A stretch of DNA of 64,000 nucleotides from an uncultured Methanomicrobiales archaeon (GTDB lineage: Archaea > Halobacteriota > Methanomicrobia > Methanomicrobiales > Methanospirillaceae), in the NCBI GenBank assembly GCA_903832665.1, contig CAILCG010000016.1, positions 1 to 64,000 on the forward strand. Reading direction: 5' to 3'. Made by a program: the position numbers and the translations under genes. Shown one piece after another: positions 20,013 through 30,700 of the stretch. Under the pieces are notes generated by a model. That model saw nothing but the letters and a program-made list of their open reading frames with translations. It ran no database searches and was not told the origin of the DNA. How positions within the stretch are numbered: the first letter of the stretch is position 1; every line of letters starts with the position of its first letter.

Positions 20013-21230
20013 TTACCCGGTGATGCGTTTTGCCATCGCCTTGCCGGCCTCAAATGCCGTATCAAGTTCGGACGCGTCCGGTACGTACAGGACTTCCTGC
20101 GAACCGACCAGGGTAAACCCGGCGGTCTTCAGCTCATCGGCAACCATCTTCACCGCGCCACCCTTACCTCCCATCGAGCCGAAGGCTAAGGCGAAGCGTT
20201 CGCCAGTCCGGTTGAAGTGCAGCCCCTTGAGATAGTAGAGGAGATCCCCGACGCTGGGATAGGGCATATCATTGAGTGTGGGAACACCGACCATGATCGC
20301 TTTCGAATCGAGAATGTGCTTCACGATCTCAGACCGCTCATCGTCATGCAGGTTGAAGACTTTTGCATCGCAGCCTCCCGCGATGACACCTTCAGCAAGT
20401 CCGTGCGCCAGCATGCGGGTCGACCCATGCATGGTATCGTAGATGATCGTCACCTTGTTCTTCCGGGATGTACCGGATGCCCATCCCACGTACGCACCGA
20501 TCACCGTCATGGGGTTGGTCCAGATCTGCCCGTGGGCCGGCGCGATCATCTTCACCTTCTCGAGCAGGCCAAGACCGGTCAGCTCTTCCGCCTTCTTCAA
20601 AAAGAGCGGTGTCAGCGGAACTATCAGGTTTGCGTAGAACTTCTGCGTGGCATCCATCAGGACATGTTCCGGGATATCGGTATCGAGCCGCTTTGCGCAG
20701 CAGAGATGCTGGCCGAACGCATCGTTCGGGAAGAGAATCCCCTTCTCCGCGTACAGGGTGAACATGGAGTCCGGCCAGTGAAGCAGCGGCGCCTGGACAA
20801 ACGCGAGGGTCTTGCCGCCAAGATCAAGCGTCTCACCGGTCTGTACATGGTGGAAGTGTGCTCCCAGGAGTGCCGGGAAATGCCGGAGCAGTCCCTTCTC
20901 CGCAATCTCGGTGCAGTAGATGGGTGCGGCCGGGAACTTTTTGTGGATCTCGACAAGGGCTCCCGAATGATCCTTCTCCACATGGTTCTGAACAATGATA
21001 TCGATCTCTTCTTTCCTGCCTTCCTTTGCAAACGCATCGGCAATGCGTCCCCACATCTGGGCGGAGTGGCCGGGATACACATTGTCGATGAACGCTGTCT
21101 TCCTGCCAAAAACCAGGTAGCAGTTGTAGGATGTTCCATCGAGCGTGTAGCCGTGATAGGTTCTCAGGTCCCAGTCCAGTGACCCGACCCAGTATACGCC
21201 ATCGGCGATCTTGTACGATTCTGCTTTCAT
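20013..21230 (-). CDS. fprA: A-type flavoprotein FprA (F420H2 oxidase type)
   Basis: A 405-residue flavodiiron protein. The N-terminal beta-lactamase-like domain carries the diiron ligands in NHVEKDHSG plus later His/Asp positions ([23 protein letters not shown]); the C-terminal flavodoxin domain binds FMN ([12 protein letters not shown]). In methanogens this family reduces O2 to water with electrons from F420H2, protecting the anaerobic cell. The ATG at 21230 was chosen over a GTG at 21239. It is divergently transcribed from a V4R-domain regulator across a short region full of inverted repeats, which suggests local control of this oxygen-defence gene. Confidence 0.93.
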   Translation of the reverse strand: MKAESYKIADGVYWVGSLDWDLRTYHGYTLDGTSYNCYLVFGRKTAFIDNVYPGHSAQMWGRIADAFAKEGRKEEIDIIVQNHVEKDHSGALVEIHKKFPAAPIYCTEIAEKGLLRHFPALLGAHFHHVQTGETLDLGGKTLAFVQAPLLHWPDSMFTLYAEKGILFPNDAFGQHLCCAKRLDTDIPEHVLMDATQKFYANLIVPLTPLFLKKAEELTGLGLLEKVKMIAPAHGQIWTNPMTVIGAYVGWASGTSRKNKVTIIYDTMHGSTRMLAHGLAEGVIAGGCDAKVFNLHDDERSEIVKHILDSKAIMVGVPTLNDMPYPSVGDLLYYLKGLHFNRTGERFALAFGSMGGKGGAVKMVADELKTAGFTLVGSQEVLYVPDASELDTAFEAGKAMAKRITG

Positions 21231-21239
21231 AATAATCAC

Positions 21240-21295
21240 ATTGTTCGTAACAATACGAATGTTCTATTATATGCGAACAATCTTTATGAACATTG
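21240..21295. promoter_or_regulatory. Nested inverted-repeat operator, fprA / V4R regulator
   Basis: Three inverted repeats occupy 56 bp: ATTGTTCG at 21240-21247 with CGAACAAT at 21274-21281; TTCGTA at 21244-21249 with TACGAA at 21254-21259; and AATGTTC at 21258-21264 with GAACATT at 21288-21294. The AT-rich TATTATAT at about 21265-21271 is a likely TATA box for the regulator gene and lies inside the outer pair. The arrangement suggests several regulator dimers bind here and control both divergent genes. Confidence 0.65.
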
Positions 21296-21297
21296 CG

Positions 21298-22155
21298 ATG
21301 CACATGGTATGTGTGAAAGGAAAACGGGGCCAGGTTCCGGAAGTCCATGAGGAGGAGGTGCGGCTTTTTTCTGCGCCGGGTACCGTTGTAGCGGTCGACA
21401 GTCCGATCAAATTACGGATTCTTGAACTTGCTGCCGCGGGCCCGGTATCGTTCGACCGGATCGTGGAACTGACCCAGAAGGCCAAGTCCACTATCTCAGT
21501 GCACCTTCGCGACCTCGAACGTTCCGGTCTCATCACCATGGTACCCGATCCCCGGGACAGTCGCAGGCGTTCGATCACTCTCTCGTCCGATGCGATTGGC
21601 AGGCTGACCAACACCGACCGGGACATCGGGGCACCGGTTCACCATCACCGGGGCATGATCACCGACCAGCCATTTTCTGACGATGATATCGTCTCGTTCT
21701 TCCGGTTCTGCGTCTTAACCTTCCGGACGCAGGCCATGACTATGGGAATCAATATCGATCCGGTGCTGGGCCGGACCGGTGAGCAGGTGGGAAATGTCCT
21801 CGCCCCCAAAGTGGCCGGCAATACCGTGGAGGATGTTGTAAAAAAGATGGACGCGTTCTGGCAGGCTCACGGCCTTGGTGCGATCACCATTGCCAGTACC
21901 GGCCCGCTCACGCTTGAGGTTCGCGGCTGTTTTGAATGCGAGGATCTCCCGGTCACCGGCCACAGTGCCTGCGTCTTTGATATTGGCGTGCTCACCGCTA
22001 TCTTCTCCCATCACTTCAGATCGCCGGTCACCGTTGTCGAAGATCGCTGTTATTCTTCGGGAGATGAACGGTGCATCTTTGTGATCACGCCCCGCGCCAC
22101 CACTTTTCCCCGGGTGAATCCGGCCATGGCGTCCTCCCGGTTCTGCGTTGGATGA
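21298..22155 (+). CDS. ArsR-type HTH regulator with V4R sensor domain
   Basis: An approximately 285-residue regulator. The N-terminal winged helix (about residues 25-90: IKLRILELAAAGPVSFDRIVE and KSTISVHLRDLERSGLI) is ArsR-like. The C-terminal half is a V4R (4-vinyl-reductase-like) ligand-binding domain, ending with clustered Cys and the motif CYSSGDERCIF. V4R domains bind small hydrophobic or tetrapyrrole-like ligands; conserved Cys suggests metal or redox sensing. The exact start is unclear: the presumed TATA box at about 21265 would place transcription start near 21292, so a leaderless or nearly leaderless mRNA starting at ATG 21298 or 21304 fits best. Divergent from fprA, its probable target. 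Confidence 0.85.
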   Translation: MHMVCVKGKRGQVPEVHEEEVRLFSAPGTVVAVDSPIKLRILELAAAGPVSFDRIVELTQKAKSTISVHLRDLERSGLITMVPDPRDSRRRSITLSSDAIGRLTNTDRDIGAPVHHHRGMITDQPFSDDDIVSFFRFCVLTFRTQAMTMGINIDPVLGRTGEQVGNVLAPKVAGNTVEDVVKKMDAFWQAHGLGAITIASTGPLTLEVRGCFECEDLPVTGHSACVFDIGVLTAIFSHHFRSPVTVVEDRCYSSGDERCIFVITPRATTFPRVNPAMASSRFCVG

Positions 22156-22400
22156 GCATGGAGTACCGGAGGATGCTCCGCTCCATCAAGCACTTTCAGG
22201 AACCTTCCGGTCGTATCGATCCGGGTGCATCAGGTCGGGACAAATGCAACAAGGCAGATGATACCCATGAAGCGGTCCCGAATTCCGGACCCCGCAGGAT
22301 GCGGTCCTCCGCGGGTGACGGAAACAGATCCCCCGCCCATTCCTGTGGATTTTTATTAAGGCACAAAACCCAACATTCCCGGACAGGTGGAATGTAACTT

Positions 22401-23174
22401 TTGTCGGATTCAGATCTCTCTATTATCTATATCATCGGGTTTTTTATCGGCCTCATCCTCATCGTGACCGGCTTCTGGCGATATCTTGTTGTCCAGAAAC
22501 TGAGAAATACCCAGCTCTCGAAAGTCATCTCGGCTTCCGTGGGCCTTGTGGCACTCTCGGGAAAAGCCCGGCTCCGCGAGCCGATGCTCAGCCCGGTCAG
22601 CGGTGTGCCGTGCGCGTTCTGGCGGATCTTTGTCTCCTATTACAAGTCCGGCAAGAACGGGGGATGGGAGGGATTCTACAACGCGGCCTCGAAACTTCCG
22701 ATCACCCTGGAAGACGAGACCGGGCAAATCCCGGTCCTGCCGGACGGCGCCACGATCGAGATCCCGTCCAACCTCTCGTTCGAAGGCTACATCCAGGAAC
22801 GGGGACTGGTGATCAAAGAAGCGGCCACCATGGATCCCCGGGTCCTGAAGTTCATCGAGTCGCTCGATGCGGATACCCGGGCAATCTTTGCCGAGCACCA
22901 TGAGCGGAATATTATGCTCAACGAGTACGTGATCCATGAGAACGATCCCCTCTTTGTGCTGGGCACGGCGCTTCCCGCTGATAATGTTCCGGGCCTGGCG
23001 GACGAGACCCTGGTGGTCCGGCAGGGCCCCAATGATGCGACCCTGTACATCAGCGAATCATCGGAGAGTGCCTTTATGAATACCATGACCGGCCACATGT
23101 ACCTGCAGATCATCGCGGGCCTCGCCCTCTCGGGCATCTGCCTGCACCTGTTCCTGTCCGTAGGAGGAAACTGA
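22401..23174 (+). CDS. GIDE/MUL1-like membrane protein
   Basis: A 257-residue protein with one membrane helix at each end (about residues 8-26 and 238-254) and a middle domain resembling the GIDE (MUL1-type) fold found without the RING finger in bacteria and archaea. Visible landmarks are GKARLREPMLSPVSGVPCAFWR and FEGYIQERGLVIKEAA. Function in prokaryotes is unknown. It starts at TTG with AGGTGG about 11 nt upstream and lies 2 bp before a lemA homologue, a recurring pairing, so the two probably form one envelope-associated complex. Confidence 0.75.
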   Translation: MSDSDLSIIYIIGFFIGLILIVTGFWRYLVVQKLRNTQLSKVISASVGLVALSGKARLREPMLSPVSGVPCAFWRIFVSYYKSGKNGGWEGFYNAASKLPITLEDETGQIPVLPDGATIEIPSNLSFEGYIQERGLVIKEAATMDPRVLKFIESLDADTRAIFAEHHERNIMLNEYVIHENDPLFVLGTALPADNVPGLADETLVVRQGPNDATLYISESSESAFMNTMTGHMYLQIIAGLALSGICLHLFLSVGGN

Positions 23175-23176
23175 TC

Positions 23177-23764
23177 ATGGCTGCTCTCGATATCACGTTC
23201 GGGTTCATCATCATCGGGATCGGAGTGATCGTACTCTTCTTTGTGATCACGTGCTACAACGGTCTCATCTCGCTGCGGAACAATATCGACAAGGCCTGGG
23301 CAAACATCGATGTGCTCCTGAAAAAACGCCTCGACCTGATCCCCAACCTGGTGGAGCTCGTCCGGGGCTATGCCAGCTATGAGCAGGGCGTGCTTGAGGA
23401 GATCACAAAGATCCGGGCCTCCGCCATGCAGGCCCAGGGAATCCCCGAGAAGGCCCGGGGGAGCGAGGCGGTCAGTGCATCGCTGGGATCAGTCTTTGCC
23501 CTTGCCGAGAACTACCCGAATCTCAAGGCGAGCGAAAATTTCCTGCATCTCCAGAAAGAGCTCTCATTGATCGAGACCCAGATCGCCCAGCGCCGGGAGT
23601 TCTACAATGACTCGGTGCTGCTGTATAACACCAATATCAAGACGATCCCCAGCGTCTATCTCGCGAACTGGCTCAACTATAGCTCAAAGGAATATTTCCG
23701 GGTGGACGGGGATGTCGGGACACCCCTCAAGATCACTATCGAAGTTCCCCAAAAAATCGTATGA
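23177..23764 (+). CDS. lemA: LemA-family membrane protein
   Basis: A 195-residue LemA family protein: one N-terminal membrane helix (residues about 8-26) and a long helical bundle outside, with the family landmarks NNIDKAWANIDVLLKKRLDLIPNL and the alanine-rich YEQGVLEEITKIRA. The C-terminal FRVDGD segment is also typical. Function is unsettled. It starts 2 bp after the GIDE-like gene, in the same operon. A GGAGG lies about 6-8 nt upstream of the ATG. Confidence 0.92.
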   Translation: MAALDITFGFIIIGIGVIVLFFVITCYNGLISLRNNIDKAWANIDVLLKKRLDLIPNLVELVRGYASYEQGVLEEITKIRASAMQAQGIPEKARGSEAVSASLGSVFALAENYPNLKASENFLHLQKELSLIETQIAQRREFYNDSVLLYNTNIKTIPSVYLANWLNYSSKEYFRVDGDVGTPLKITIEVPQKIV

Positions 23765-23886
23765 ATTCAGAGGGCTGGTCCCCCCACAGTCCATACAAGT
23801 ACTTTTTTTACCGGGCTGAAAATTCACGGAACTGATCCTAACGATCATAAGGATCGCCGGTACAATTCTTTGCAGGAGAACCCTGC

Positions 23887-25107
23887 ATGCCTGTTCACGA
23901 TTCACTGCTCAAAACCACGCTCGGTACCGTAACGCTCAACAACCCCTTCCTGCTCACCTTGGGCCCTCCGACCGCATCGGGCGAGCAGATCCGGCACGCG
24001 TTCCGGCTCGGCTGGGCCGGAGCCGTCACCAAGACCATCGTCCCCGACTCGATGGAGATTGAGGATGTCTCTCCACGGTTTGCGGCCTGGAAGGGGAAGG
24101 ATGCCGGGCTCCTGGGGTTTGAGAACATCGAACTGCTGAGCAAACGGTCCGTGCTGTACTGGACCGGTGAGATCGCGGCCCTGAAAGCGGAATTCCCGGA
24201 CCGGTTCCTGATCGCGAGCATCATGGCGTCGCCCGATCCTGAGGAATGGCAGGAGCTTGCCGGCGCCATGCAGGACGCCGGGGCTGATGCGATCGAGCTG
24301 AATGTCTCATGCCCCCACGAGATGCCTGAGCGGGGTGTCGGGGCTGCGCTCGGCCAGCACCCGGGTCTGGTCCGGGAGCTGACACGGGCGGTCCGGGGCG
24401 TGGTGAAGGTTCCGCTGATCGTCAAGCTGACCCCCAATGTCACGGACATCCTGCCGGTTGCGGAGGCAGCCGTTGAGGGCGGGGCGGATATACTCGCCGC
24501 GATCAACACGGTCCAGTGCCTGATGGGCATCGATCTCGAAACCCTTGAGCCCCTCCCTTCGGTGGCGGGTTCCAGCACGTACGGGGGCTACTCGGGTCCG
24601 GCGGTAAAACCGATCGGGCTCCGGATCGTCTCGCAGATTGCCCGGGAACTGCCGGTGCCGGTCATGGGAATTGGGGGGATCTCGCGGTGGCAGGATGCGG
24701 CCGAGTACATTGCGGCAGGGGCATCGGCAGTCCAGGTCTGCACGGCCGTGATGTGGGACGGGGCCGGCATTGTCAGGGATATGAACGCGGGTCTTGCGGG
24801 ATATCTTGCGGAGAAGCATCTTGCGGGACCCGATGCCCTCAGGGGGCGGGCGCTTCCCCACATCGGGGCGCATGCTGCATTGTCGCGGGAGATCTCCCGT
24901 TGTGCGGTTGCCGAGTTCCCGGACAAGTGCACGTCCTGCGGGCATTGTGTTGTTGCGTGCCGCGACGGGGGATATCATGCGATCTCACTGGTGGAGCGAC
25001 AGGTCGTGATTGACCGTTCCCGGTGTGACGGGTGCAGCCTCTGTTCGCATCTCTGTCCGGAGGGTGTTATTGCGATGCAGGTCCGGCCGCAGGGGAACCG
25101 GCGCTGA
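23887..25107 (+). CDS. Dihydropyrimidine dehydrogenase PreA-like with ferredoxin tail
   Basis: A 406-residue protein with an FMN-binding TIM barrel (about 1-310) related to dihydroorotate and dihydropyrimidine dehydrogenases (IELNVSCPHEM, VKLTPNVTDI, GIGGISRWQDA), followed by a two-cluster 4Fe-4S ferredoxin domain (CTSCGHCVVACRDGGY, CDGCSLCSHLCPEG). This layout matches PreA, the catalytic half of the enzyme that reduces uracil or thymine. The next gene is a uracil permease 1 bp downstream, which supports pyrimidine metabolism. The usual NADH-binding partner PreT is not adjacent, so electrons may come directly from ferredoxin. A dihydroorotate role cannot be excluded. Confidence 0.82.
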   Translation: MPVHDSLLKTTLGTVTLNNPFLLTLGPPTASGEQIRHAFRLGWAGAVTKTIVPDSMEIEDVSPRFAAWKGKDAGLLGFENIELLSKRSVLYWTGEIAALKAEFPDRFLIASIMASPDPEEWQELAGAMQDAGADAIELNVSCPHEMPERGVGAALGQHPGLVRELTRAVRGVVKVPLIVKLTPNVTDILPVAEAAVEGGADILAAINTVQCLMGIDLETLEPLPSVAGSSTYGGYSGPAVKPIGLRIVSQIARELPVPVMGIGGISRWQDAAEYIAAGASAVQVCTAVMWDGAGIVRDMNAGLAGYLAEKHLAGPDALRGRALPHIGAHAALSREISRCAVAEFPDKCTSCGHCVVACRDGGYHAISLVERQVVIDRSRCDGCSLCSHLCPEGVIAMQVRPQGNRR

Positions 25108-25108
25108 A

Positions 25109-26350
25109 ATGGAACCGCCGGTTGTGGGGGTGGACGAACATCCCCCGCTTGCGGTCTTCGTGCCGCTCTCGCTGCAACACCTGCTCGCGATGTTCGGCGC
25201 AACGGTGCTCGTGCCGGTGCTGCTGGGCGTAGACCCGTCCACGGTGCTTCTCTTCAATGGCATCGGCACGCTGATCTTCCTGGTCGTGTGCCAGTGGAAG
25301 GTCCCGGCGTACCTTGGGTCGAGTTTCGCGTTCCTTCCCCAGGCGCTCATCATCATCCCCCTGTACGGGTACGGCGCAGCACTCGGGGGATTTATCGCTT
25401 CAGGAATTTTGTTCATCCTGCTGGCAGGTCTGATCAAGAAGACCGGGATCGGCTGGGTGAAGACCGTCTTTCCCGATGCCGCCAGGGGAGCGATCGTTGC
25501 GGTCATCGGCCTGGAACTCGCACCAACGGCCGCCGCGATGGCCGGGCTCACGACCGGCCCGGTGGACCTGACAAATCTTGCTATCGTTTTCCTGACGCTG
25601 GGCGTCATGATTGCGGGCATGACGGCATGCCGGGGATTCCTCCGGCTCATCCCGATTTTGCTCGGGCTCGTCACGGGGTACGGGGTCTCGCTCCTGCTGG
25701 GCCGTGCAGTCTTTGACCCGATCCTTGCGGCCCCCTGGTTCTCCATCCCCACCATCTATACGCCGGTCCTGTCGCTGCCGGCGATTATCCTCATCCTCCC
25801 GGCATCGCTGGTGGTCTTTGTCGAACTGATCAGTCACCTGAAAGTCACGGGGACCATTATAGGCCGGGACCTGATGGCAGACCCGGGGATCGAACGGACG
25901 TTGCTCGGCAAGGGAATCTCCACGGTCCTTTCGGGAATGTTCGGCTCCACGCCCAACACCACGTACGCGGAGAATATCGGTGTGCTGGCGATCACGCGGG
26001 TCTACAGCACCGCGGTCTTTGCGGGAGCTGCCGTGATTGCAATCTCGTTCTGCGGGAAGATTCCTGCGGCTATCCAGTCGATCCCGGGCCCCGTCATGGG
26101 GACGGTTTCGCTTTTACTTTTCGGGGTCATCACGGCATCGGGTATCCGGATGCTCATCGATGCGAGGACGGATTTGTCGCTGCCCCGGAATCTTCTGTTG
26201 GTTTCTTTGATTCTGGTTATCGGGGTTTCAGGGGCGTCGGTCGATATCGGGCTGGTGCAGTTGAAGGGGATGGCGCTGTCGACTATCGTGGCGGTGGTGC
26301 TGGGGGGATTTTTTTATGGGATTGATTGGTGGGGCGGGAGGAGATGCTGA
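25109..26350 (+). CDS. uraA: Uracil/xanthine permease (NCS2 family)
   Basis: A 413-residue transporter with about 12-14 membrane segments. NCS2 landmarks are FVPLSLQHLLAMFGATVLVPVLLG at the N-terminus, SSFAFLPQ, and the core motif STPNTTYAENIGVLAITRVYS. It imports uracil, probably with protons. The ATG at 25109 follows the stop of the PreA-like gene by 1 bp. An upstream in-frame GTG inside the previous gene only adds non-family sequence. Together the pair suggests uptake and reduction (or synthesis-linked turnover) of pyrimidines. Confidence 0.92.
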   Translation: MEPPVVGVDEHPPLAVFVPLSLQHLLAMFGATVLVPVLLGVDPSTVLLFNGIGTLIFLVVCQWKVPAYLGSSFAFLPQALIIIPLYGYGAALGGFIASGILFILLAGLIKKTGIGWVKTVFPDAARGAIVAVIGLELAPTAAAMAGLTTGPVDLTNLAIVFLTLGVMIAGMTACRGFLRLIPILLGLVTGYGVSLLLGRAVFDPILAAPWFSIPTIYTPVLSLPAIILILPASLVVFVELISHLKVTGTIIGRDLMADPGIERTLLGKGISTVLSGMFGSTPNTTYAENIGVLAITRVYSTAVFAGAAVIAISFCGKIPAAIQSIPGPVMGTVSLLLFGVITASGIRMLIDARTDLSLPRNLLLVSLILVIGVSGASVDIGLVQLKGMALSTIVAVVLGGFFYGIDWWGGRRC

Positions 26351-26687
26351 GGGGGATTACCGGGTTTTTCTTTTTTTATTGTTTTGATGAAATTATCGGG
26401 CGGTTGCTTTTTGTTTCTGCATATTTGTGACCGGTCTGACCAAGGCCCGAAGGTGGCGCGGCCCTGATGACGGGGATGAAGGTTGGGTCTGAGTTTTATT
26501 TGGGGTGTGGCGTATAAGTGAGGTGGGGGGTGCTGGGGGTAACGAGGAGTTTCAAAAATGATCTATTTGATCTTCCAAATCGTATTTTTTTATGCAATTT
26601 TTTCTCACTGATCTTCCTATGTTCATCTATCATAAATTTAGATTTAACAACCATTATAACTTGACAAGTCATTGTTAATTTATTAAA
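26351..26687. other. Left boundary of the AT-rich island
   Basis: A 337-bp gap between the permease and the SIR2-like gene. At about 26464-26505 there is a stretch (CTGATGAC ... GGTTGGGT ... TATTTGG) that recurs inverted at 31936-31971 beyond the island. From about 26560 on, base composition falls sharply to AT-rich, marking the transferred segment. No gene; the AT-rich TTATAACTTGAC near 26655 may be part of the promoter. Confidence 0.5.
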
Positions 26688-27760
26688 ATGGACCAACAAT
26701 TCTCTCCTGAATACAATAATGAAAAAAAAGGGAGTTAATCGAACTTCTAAAAACGCAAACTGCAGTACTAATGGTGGGAGCGGGAAGCAGTACGATTGTG
26801 GGGTATCCTCGATGGAAAACATTGGTAACGGAATTAAGAGATAAATTTTTTCTTGATCTTAAAGACCCCTCTGATGGAGACGATTTATCGGACTATGCTC
26901 AAATAATAAAAGAAAAAATTATTTTGGACAGTCGGCAAGAAGAATATTATCAATTTTTATCCAAAAAATTTCAACCATTTAGAGGGAAAAAAAAGCTATA
27001 CAGATTTTCATAAATCTTTGGTAAATCTCGGTTTTTGTGGCATTGTCACAACAAATTATGATAAAGTATTGGAGATTGCTTTACAAGCATCAGCAGAGGA
27101 ACATGGAAATTCTTATAATTGCGAACCCCTTGATCTTTGCGAAGAGAAACCATTTTTTATATTTCCATTTTTAAGATCTTTAAATTCTGAAACAGATCAC
27201 TCAAGTGTTTTACATCTTCACGGATATTACCATCAATCTGATCAAATTATTTTGACATTAAATGATTATGAAAAAAATACGGCTTACGTGACGAGAACGA
27301 AGAAAAATCTCGGACTATTTTAGATTCTCTTCATCGTAAAGTAATTTGGGCTTTATTAACAACTCATCCTCATGTTTTTGTGGGATTTAGTTTGACAGAT
27401 CCATTTTTCTTAGATATGATACAAGCAATAAATGTTGATTTCAAATTAGGGACGAGATGTAGTCATTACGCGATTATGGGATATCGTGATGATATTCATA
27501 TGTCCCGAATTATTCAGGAACTTATACCTCTAGGTATTTGTCCTGTTTTTTATAAAATTGACATCAAAAATGGATTTGAAGATCATATTACAGGACTTAA
27601 CGATTTGATATCTGAAATTGAGGATTCATTATTAGCAACCTCAAAACTTGCAGAATCCAATATAAAACTAGACGTAATTGAATCAGAGAAGAAACTACAT
27701 TCCCCTACAACCCTTCCCTCGTTAAGTTCAATGAATAAAATAACTGGTGGTGAAGGATGA
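26688..27760 (+). pseudogene. SIR2-like NADase effector, three frameshifts
   Basis: Joining three frames restores a 357-residue SIR2-like protein. Family motifs are in order: MVGAGSS (nucleotide loop), GIVTTNYDKV, LHLHGYYHQSDQIILTLNDYE, then VFVGFSLTDPFFLDM. The breaks are all at A-runs: one A missing at 26722-26729, one extra at 26987-26994, one missing at 27271-27277. Correcting them gives an open frame from ATG 26688 to TGA 27760. SIR2 domains in defence systems destroy NAD+ to abort infection. The stop overlaps the start of the STAND-like NTPase by four bases. AT-rich and unlike its neighbours, so foreign. As written the product is truncated after a few residues. Confidence 0.8.
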
Positions 27761-30700
27761 TGCTAATTATTCGAAATCATTTGGAAGAGTCGCTTTATAA
27801 TTTCATAAAATCGGGTAATGGTATTCTCATTGGATCACCCGGGATAGGCAAAACATATCTATTAAACAAAATATGTTTGAGATTTAAAAAAGAGGACATC
27901 CCTGTTCTTTATTTGCCTATTGATAAATTTGATATCGAAAGTAATCAGGATTTAGAAAGTACATTACAATTTAAAGGCGATTTCATCGATGGGCTGTCAA
28001 ACCAACCTGAAATACAAGACAAAAAAGGGTATCTAATCATTGATTCATTCGATTCTGCAAAATCCGAAAAATCAAAAAAATTTTTTCTGAATCTTATGGA
28101 AAGAGCTGAAAAGCAATTAACTAATAAATGGCAAATTATTGTAAGTGTCCGGACATTTGATGCCAAGAAATCCCAAAAATTATTAGAGATATTTCCAAAA
28201 TCAATAGTGGAAGAAGATTCCGAATATCATTTACCCGAAATTCCTTCTCGTCATTTTTTCATACCCAAATTAACCAATACTGAATTACGGCAGGCACTTG
28301 AAGAAAATATTAGTCCGAATAACATTTCCACAATTTCTAACTTGGAAATTTGGGACCTCCTAAAAACACCATTTAATTTATGGTTATTTGAACAAGTGTT
28401 AGTGTCTGGCAAGTCACTTATTGAGTTTCAAAAAATTCGTTCTCAAGTAAAATTATTAGATCTATTTTGGAGTAAACGTATTCATGATTCCGATTCTTGG
28501 CAGGAAAAAGAAATAATTCTCCGATCAGCCACTCGAAAAATGGTAGAATCAAAGTCACTCTTTGTTAATATCGGAAATATCTATCAGTCTGAAAAGAAGA
28601 ATGCATTGAATAGTTTATTAAGTGACCAAATTCTTGTTGAAACGTCACAAAGTAGTCTTAATTATGCATTTTCTCACAATATTTTGTTCGATTATGCAGT
28701 AAGCATATTACTAATTGATGACACTGAAAAATCTTTTTTTACATTTATATCAGAGGATGTAAGTAGACAATTATTTTTACGGCCGAGTCTTGACTTTTAT
28801 TTTACGCGGCTTTGGTATTCCAATCGAGTACAATTCTGGAAGATATTCTGGAAAATTATTCGTTCCTCCGAAGTAAATATGAGTATTCTCCTTCGTTTGA
28901 CGATCATCAATGTTCTGATTACTGAAATCAAAAAAATCAGTGATTTAGATCCATTCTTTTCCGATATTGAAAGAGGAGACTATCAGGGAATTAAGGCGAT
29001 ATTGTATATTTTACAATCTCTTGATGTCCAAGAATTTAGAAATGATAAGATTTGGTTGGCATTTTTAGAAAACGTGTCGTTGGATCTCAATAAAAATTTT
29101 ATTTGGAATTTTGCTTGGATATTATCAAAAATTATTGATGACGCAAAAACTGGTAAAAAAACTAAAGAATTGAAATATTCTGGCAAAATCGGGCGATCTC
29201 TATTAACTTGGATTCTTAAAGAAAGAAAGAAAACGCCGGAAAATTATATAGACGGTGTTGGAGCAAATTGGGCGGTTCCAATAGTTGCTAAAACATTTTG
29301 TACAGATCCAAAAGAATCTGAACGTCTACTAAGAGAAATATTGGCGTTTAGACACGAGCCAAATTTTTTAATAATGTACATATATCGTTTAGTTACTGAA
29401 TTAGAAAATATCTGGCTCACAGCCCCGGAATTTGTCGAATTAATTTATCTAACTGTCTTTAGTTATGAAGAGACGAGTCAAGAAAAAACATCGATGGGAA
29501 CTCCGGTTCTTCCTTTGTCTAGCACGCGTCGTCAAGATTATGATCTATGTTATTATTCTCTCGTGAATTCCTATCCGAAATTTTTATCAGAAAGTCCATT
29601 AGCTGCCGTAAAAACAGCAATTATTGCTCTAAACTCGTACATCATTCAGCACCATATCCTCCCATTTATCAATCCCGGTTATCATCTTGAAGATGTAAGA
29701 AAAAAATATTTTTTGAATAAGAAGGAGGTGTCGATTTACTCTGATCATTGCATTATATGGGATACTAGTGGGTACATTCATGAACCAATAAAAATTGCTG
29801 ATGAATTATTCACCTACCTCGAAAGAAGAGCAGAGCAAAAAGATCATCTATTTATTGAAAATATAATTAACATTTTTATTGAAAATGTTAAAGTTACGTT
29901 CTTTTGGCGACGTCTATTAATTTCTGCTACAAAGTATCCAGAAATGTTTGCAGAAAAATTATTTGATTTTTGCATAACAAAACCTATTTTATCGGATTCA
30001 GAAACGATAAAAGAAATCGGTGATTTCCTTCAAAAATCCTCAAAATTTTTCACGTCAGAACAATTGTTTAAAATCGAGAAGACAATCCTCGAAATTCCAA
30101 AAGAAGGTGACTTGAATGAAAAACAAGCGGAATATTTAAAGGATAAAAGAAACCGGTTGTTATTCAGAATTCCAAAACATCTCTTGCAAACTGAAGAAGG
30201 CATAGCAATTCGTATTTCCATCGAAGATAGTAAAAAAATACCGAGCAATGAGCCTTTAGTAAAATGGGAAGGTGGAACGAGGGAATATACCAAAGCGGAA
30301 TCTCTATGCGACCGAGGAGTAGATTTATCTCAAGAGCAAAATAAAAAATTGTTTCAATCCTTCATTCATCTTGAGCTTTTTTCATCAAAATGGCTCAATG
30401 ATAAACCAGATATTGAATCAATCCAAAAAATTTTACCTGTGCTTAAGGAGTTTTATTCCTTATTAGAATCACAATCCTCGCCGGATATTAAAATAAAAAA
30501 TATTGCATGGACGCATCTAGCATCCTGTGTTTCCGAAATAAGCGGCGGAATAGATTCCACGGATATTGCTACATTTTACTTTTGCAAGGAGGTTCTTTTA
30601 AAGTGTGCTCATCATCCTGAGCCCGCGTTCTCTCTCGAATATCATTCAACATTTGACTCACTAGCTTGGTCCCCAGATCCAAGAACAGAAGCTGCAAGTG

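Noticed and set aside
20217-21182. 321-codon plus-strand open frame over fprA
   Set aside because: Antisense to the diiron flavoprotein; no motif and no ribosome-binding site.
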